From Akkermansiaceae bacterium (GTDB lineage: Bacteria > Verrucomicrobiota > Verrucomicrobiia > Verrucomicrobiales > Akkermansiaceae), in the NCBI GenBank assembly GCA_020627645.1, contig JAHDGN010000009.1:1-22393 (forward strand): a stretch of 22,393 nucleotides of DNA, written 5' to 3'. Numbering within the stretch: the stretch's first letter is position 1; the number at the start of each line of letters is the position of its first letter. A program made the position numbers and the translations under genes. Under the pieces are notes generated by a model. The model did no database searches. It saw only the letters and a program-made list of their open reading frames with translations, and was not told where the DNA came from. Shown in pieces: positions 21,604 through 22,393 of this stretch.

Positions 21604-22393
21604 ATGAATCGTAAACGAAATGTGGTGTTTGGGTTTTTGGGGACAAACTTGGATCGTGGATTTGATGAGCGGCGGTGGGAGAAGTGGAGGCCGACGGTTT
21701 CGTTGGCGCAGCAGGAGGACTTTGTGGTGGATCGGTTGGAACTGATTTATCAGGAGAACTTTGGGAAATTGGCGGAGCGGGTGAAGGATGATTTGCGGAT
21801 GGTTTCTCCAGAAACAGAGGTGATGGATCGGGTGGTGAAGATTCGGGATCCTTGGGATTTTGGAGAGATGTATGAGTTGTTGGCGGATTTGTGTCGGGAC
21901 TATGAGTTTGTTCGGGAGAAAGAGGATTATTTTGCGCATATGACGACGGGGACTCATGTGGCGCAGATTTGTTTGTTCTTGTTGGTGGAGGCTCATTTCC
22001 TGCCGGGTCGTTTGATACAAACTGGGCCACCGAGGGGCAGAAAAGCGCAGAAGTTGCCGGGGGCGGGCGAGGTGGAGGTTATTGATTTGGATTTGTCGAA
22101 GTACGATCGTTTGGCGACACGGTTTGCGAAGGAGCAATTGGAGGGACAAGATTTTTTGAGGTCAGGGATTGCGACGAGGAACAAAGGGTTTAATGAATTG
22201 ATTGAGGAGTTGGAGGTCGTCGCTGTGAGGTCGAAGGCTCCGATTTTGTTGACTGGGCCCACAGGTGCAGGGAAGTCGCATTTGGCAGGGAGGATCTACG
22301 AATTGAGGCAACAGCGGGGTGGATTGGAGGGGGATTTTGTGGAGGTGAATTGTGCGACGTTGAGGGGGGATACGGCGATGAGTACTTTGTTTG
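21604..22393 (+). CDS. rtcR: RtcR, CARF-AAA+ sigma-54-dependent activator of RNA repair, 3' end outside window
   Basis: The frame is open from the ATG at 21604 to the window edge, giving 263 codons of a protein normally near 530 residues. The N-terminal CARF domain (about 1-180) closely resembles E. coli RtcR as I recall it: VVFGFLGTNLD, KWRPTVSLAQQEDFVVDRLEL, SPETEV, PWDFGEMYELLADL, TTGTHVAQICLFLLVEAHFLP and EVIDLDLSKYD. Then come the linker SGIATRNKGFNELIEELEVV and the start of the AAA+ domain with Walker A GPTGAGKS (218-225) and VEVNCATLRGDTAMSTLF. The CARF domain represses until it senses an RNA-damage ligand; the AAA+ domain then opens sigma-54 promoters. It is divergent from the operon it should control. 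A weak sigma-70-like pair, TTGATT and TATTAC (about 21539-21566), may drive it. The DNA-binding C-terminus is not visible. Confidence 0.96.
   Translation, partial: MNRKRNVVFGFLGTNLDRGFDERRWEKWRPTVSLAQQEDFVVDRLELIYQENFGKLAERVKDDLRMVSPETEVMDRVVKIRDPWDFGEMYELLADLCRDYEFVREKEDYFAHMTTGTHVAQICLFLLVEAHFLPGRLIQTGPPRGRKAQKLPGAGEVEVIDLDLSKYDRLATRFAKEQLEGQDFLRSGIATRNKGFNELIEELEVVAVRSKAPILLTGPTGAGKSHLAGRIYELRQQRGGLEGDFVEVNCATLRGDTAMSTLF

Overview
The window most likely comes from a member of the Planctomycetes-Verrucomicrobia group, and a verrucomicrobium fits best. The signs are a DUF1549/DUF1553 plus DUF1501 gene pair, a ThuA-like protein, a Tat-exported sugar-phosphate isomerase-like protein, a PEP-CTERM sorting signal, and many genes with no clear Shine-Dalgarno sequence. 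This placement is an inference from gene content; no rRNA gene is present.

Left part (1-5.5 kb): two minus-strand genes for exported proteins (a sugar-phosphate isomerase/epimerase-like TIM barrel cut by the window edge, and a ThuA-like protein). A plus-strand PduO-type cobalamin adenosyltransferase follows, then a plus-strand pair: an HtrA/DegP-type protease with two PDZ domains and a membrane-anchored OmpA-like peptidoglycan-binding protein.

Middle part (5.5-10.7 kb): a small ArsC-family gene has an in-frame UGA exactly where the catalytic cysteine belongs. Sixteen bases later comes a hairpin very like the bacterial fdhF SECIS, so this is a strong selenoprotein candidate that ordinary gene callers would truncate. 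Next comes what looks like a deletion scar: a minus-strand SASA esterase without its 5' part abuts a plus-strand PEP-CTERM protein that keeps only its C-terminus. Then come DUF1501 and DUF1549/DUF1553 genes on the minus strand.

Right part (10.8-22.4 kb) is the main system: one large RNA-repair locus. The divergent plus-strand rtcR (CARF-AAA+ sigma-54 activator, cut by the window end) faces a near-consensus sigma-54 promoter that drives a minus-strand operon. In transcription order this is a leader of about 280 nt with tRNA-like features, a slipin (SPFH protein), an unknown 169-aa protein, rtcB, an ankyrin protein, an alpha-solenoid (HEAT-like) protein, hen1, pnkp and rtcA. It therefore joins the RtcB/RtcA route (3'-phosphate or cyclic phosphate ligated to 5'-OH) and the Pnkp/Hen1 route (end healing, 2'-O-methyl marking, ATP-dependent ligation) under one stress-sensing activator. 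RtcR and its partners suggest expression when cut tRNA-like RNA ends build up. The leader RNA, the two repeat proteins and the unknown protein are the parts least explained by known biology.
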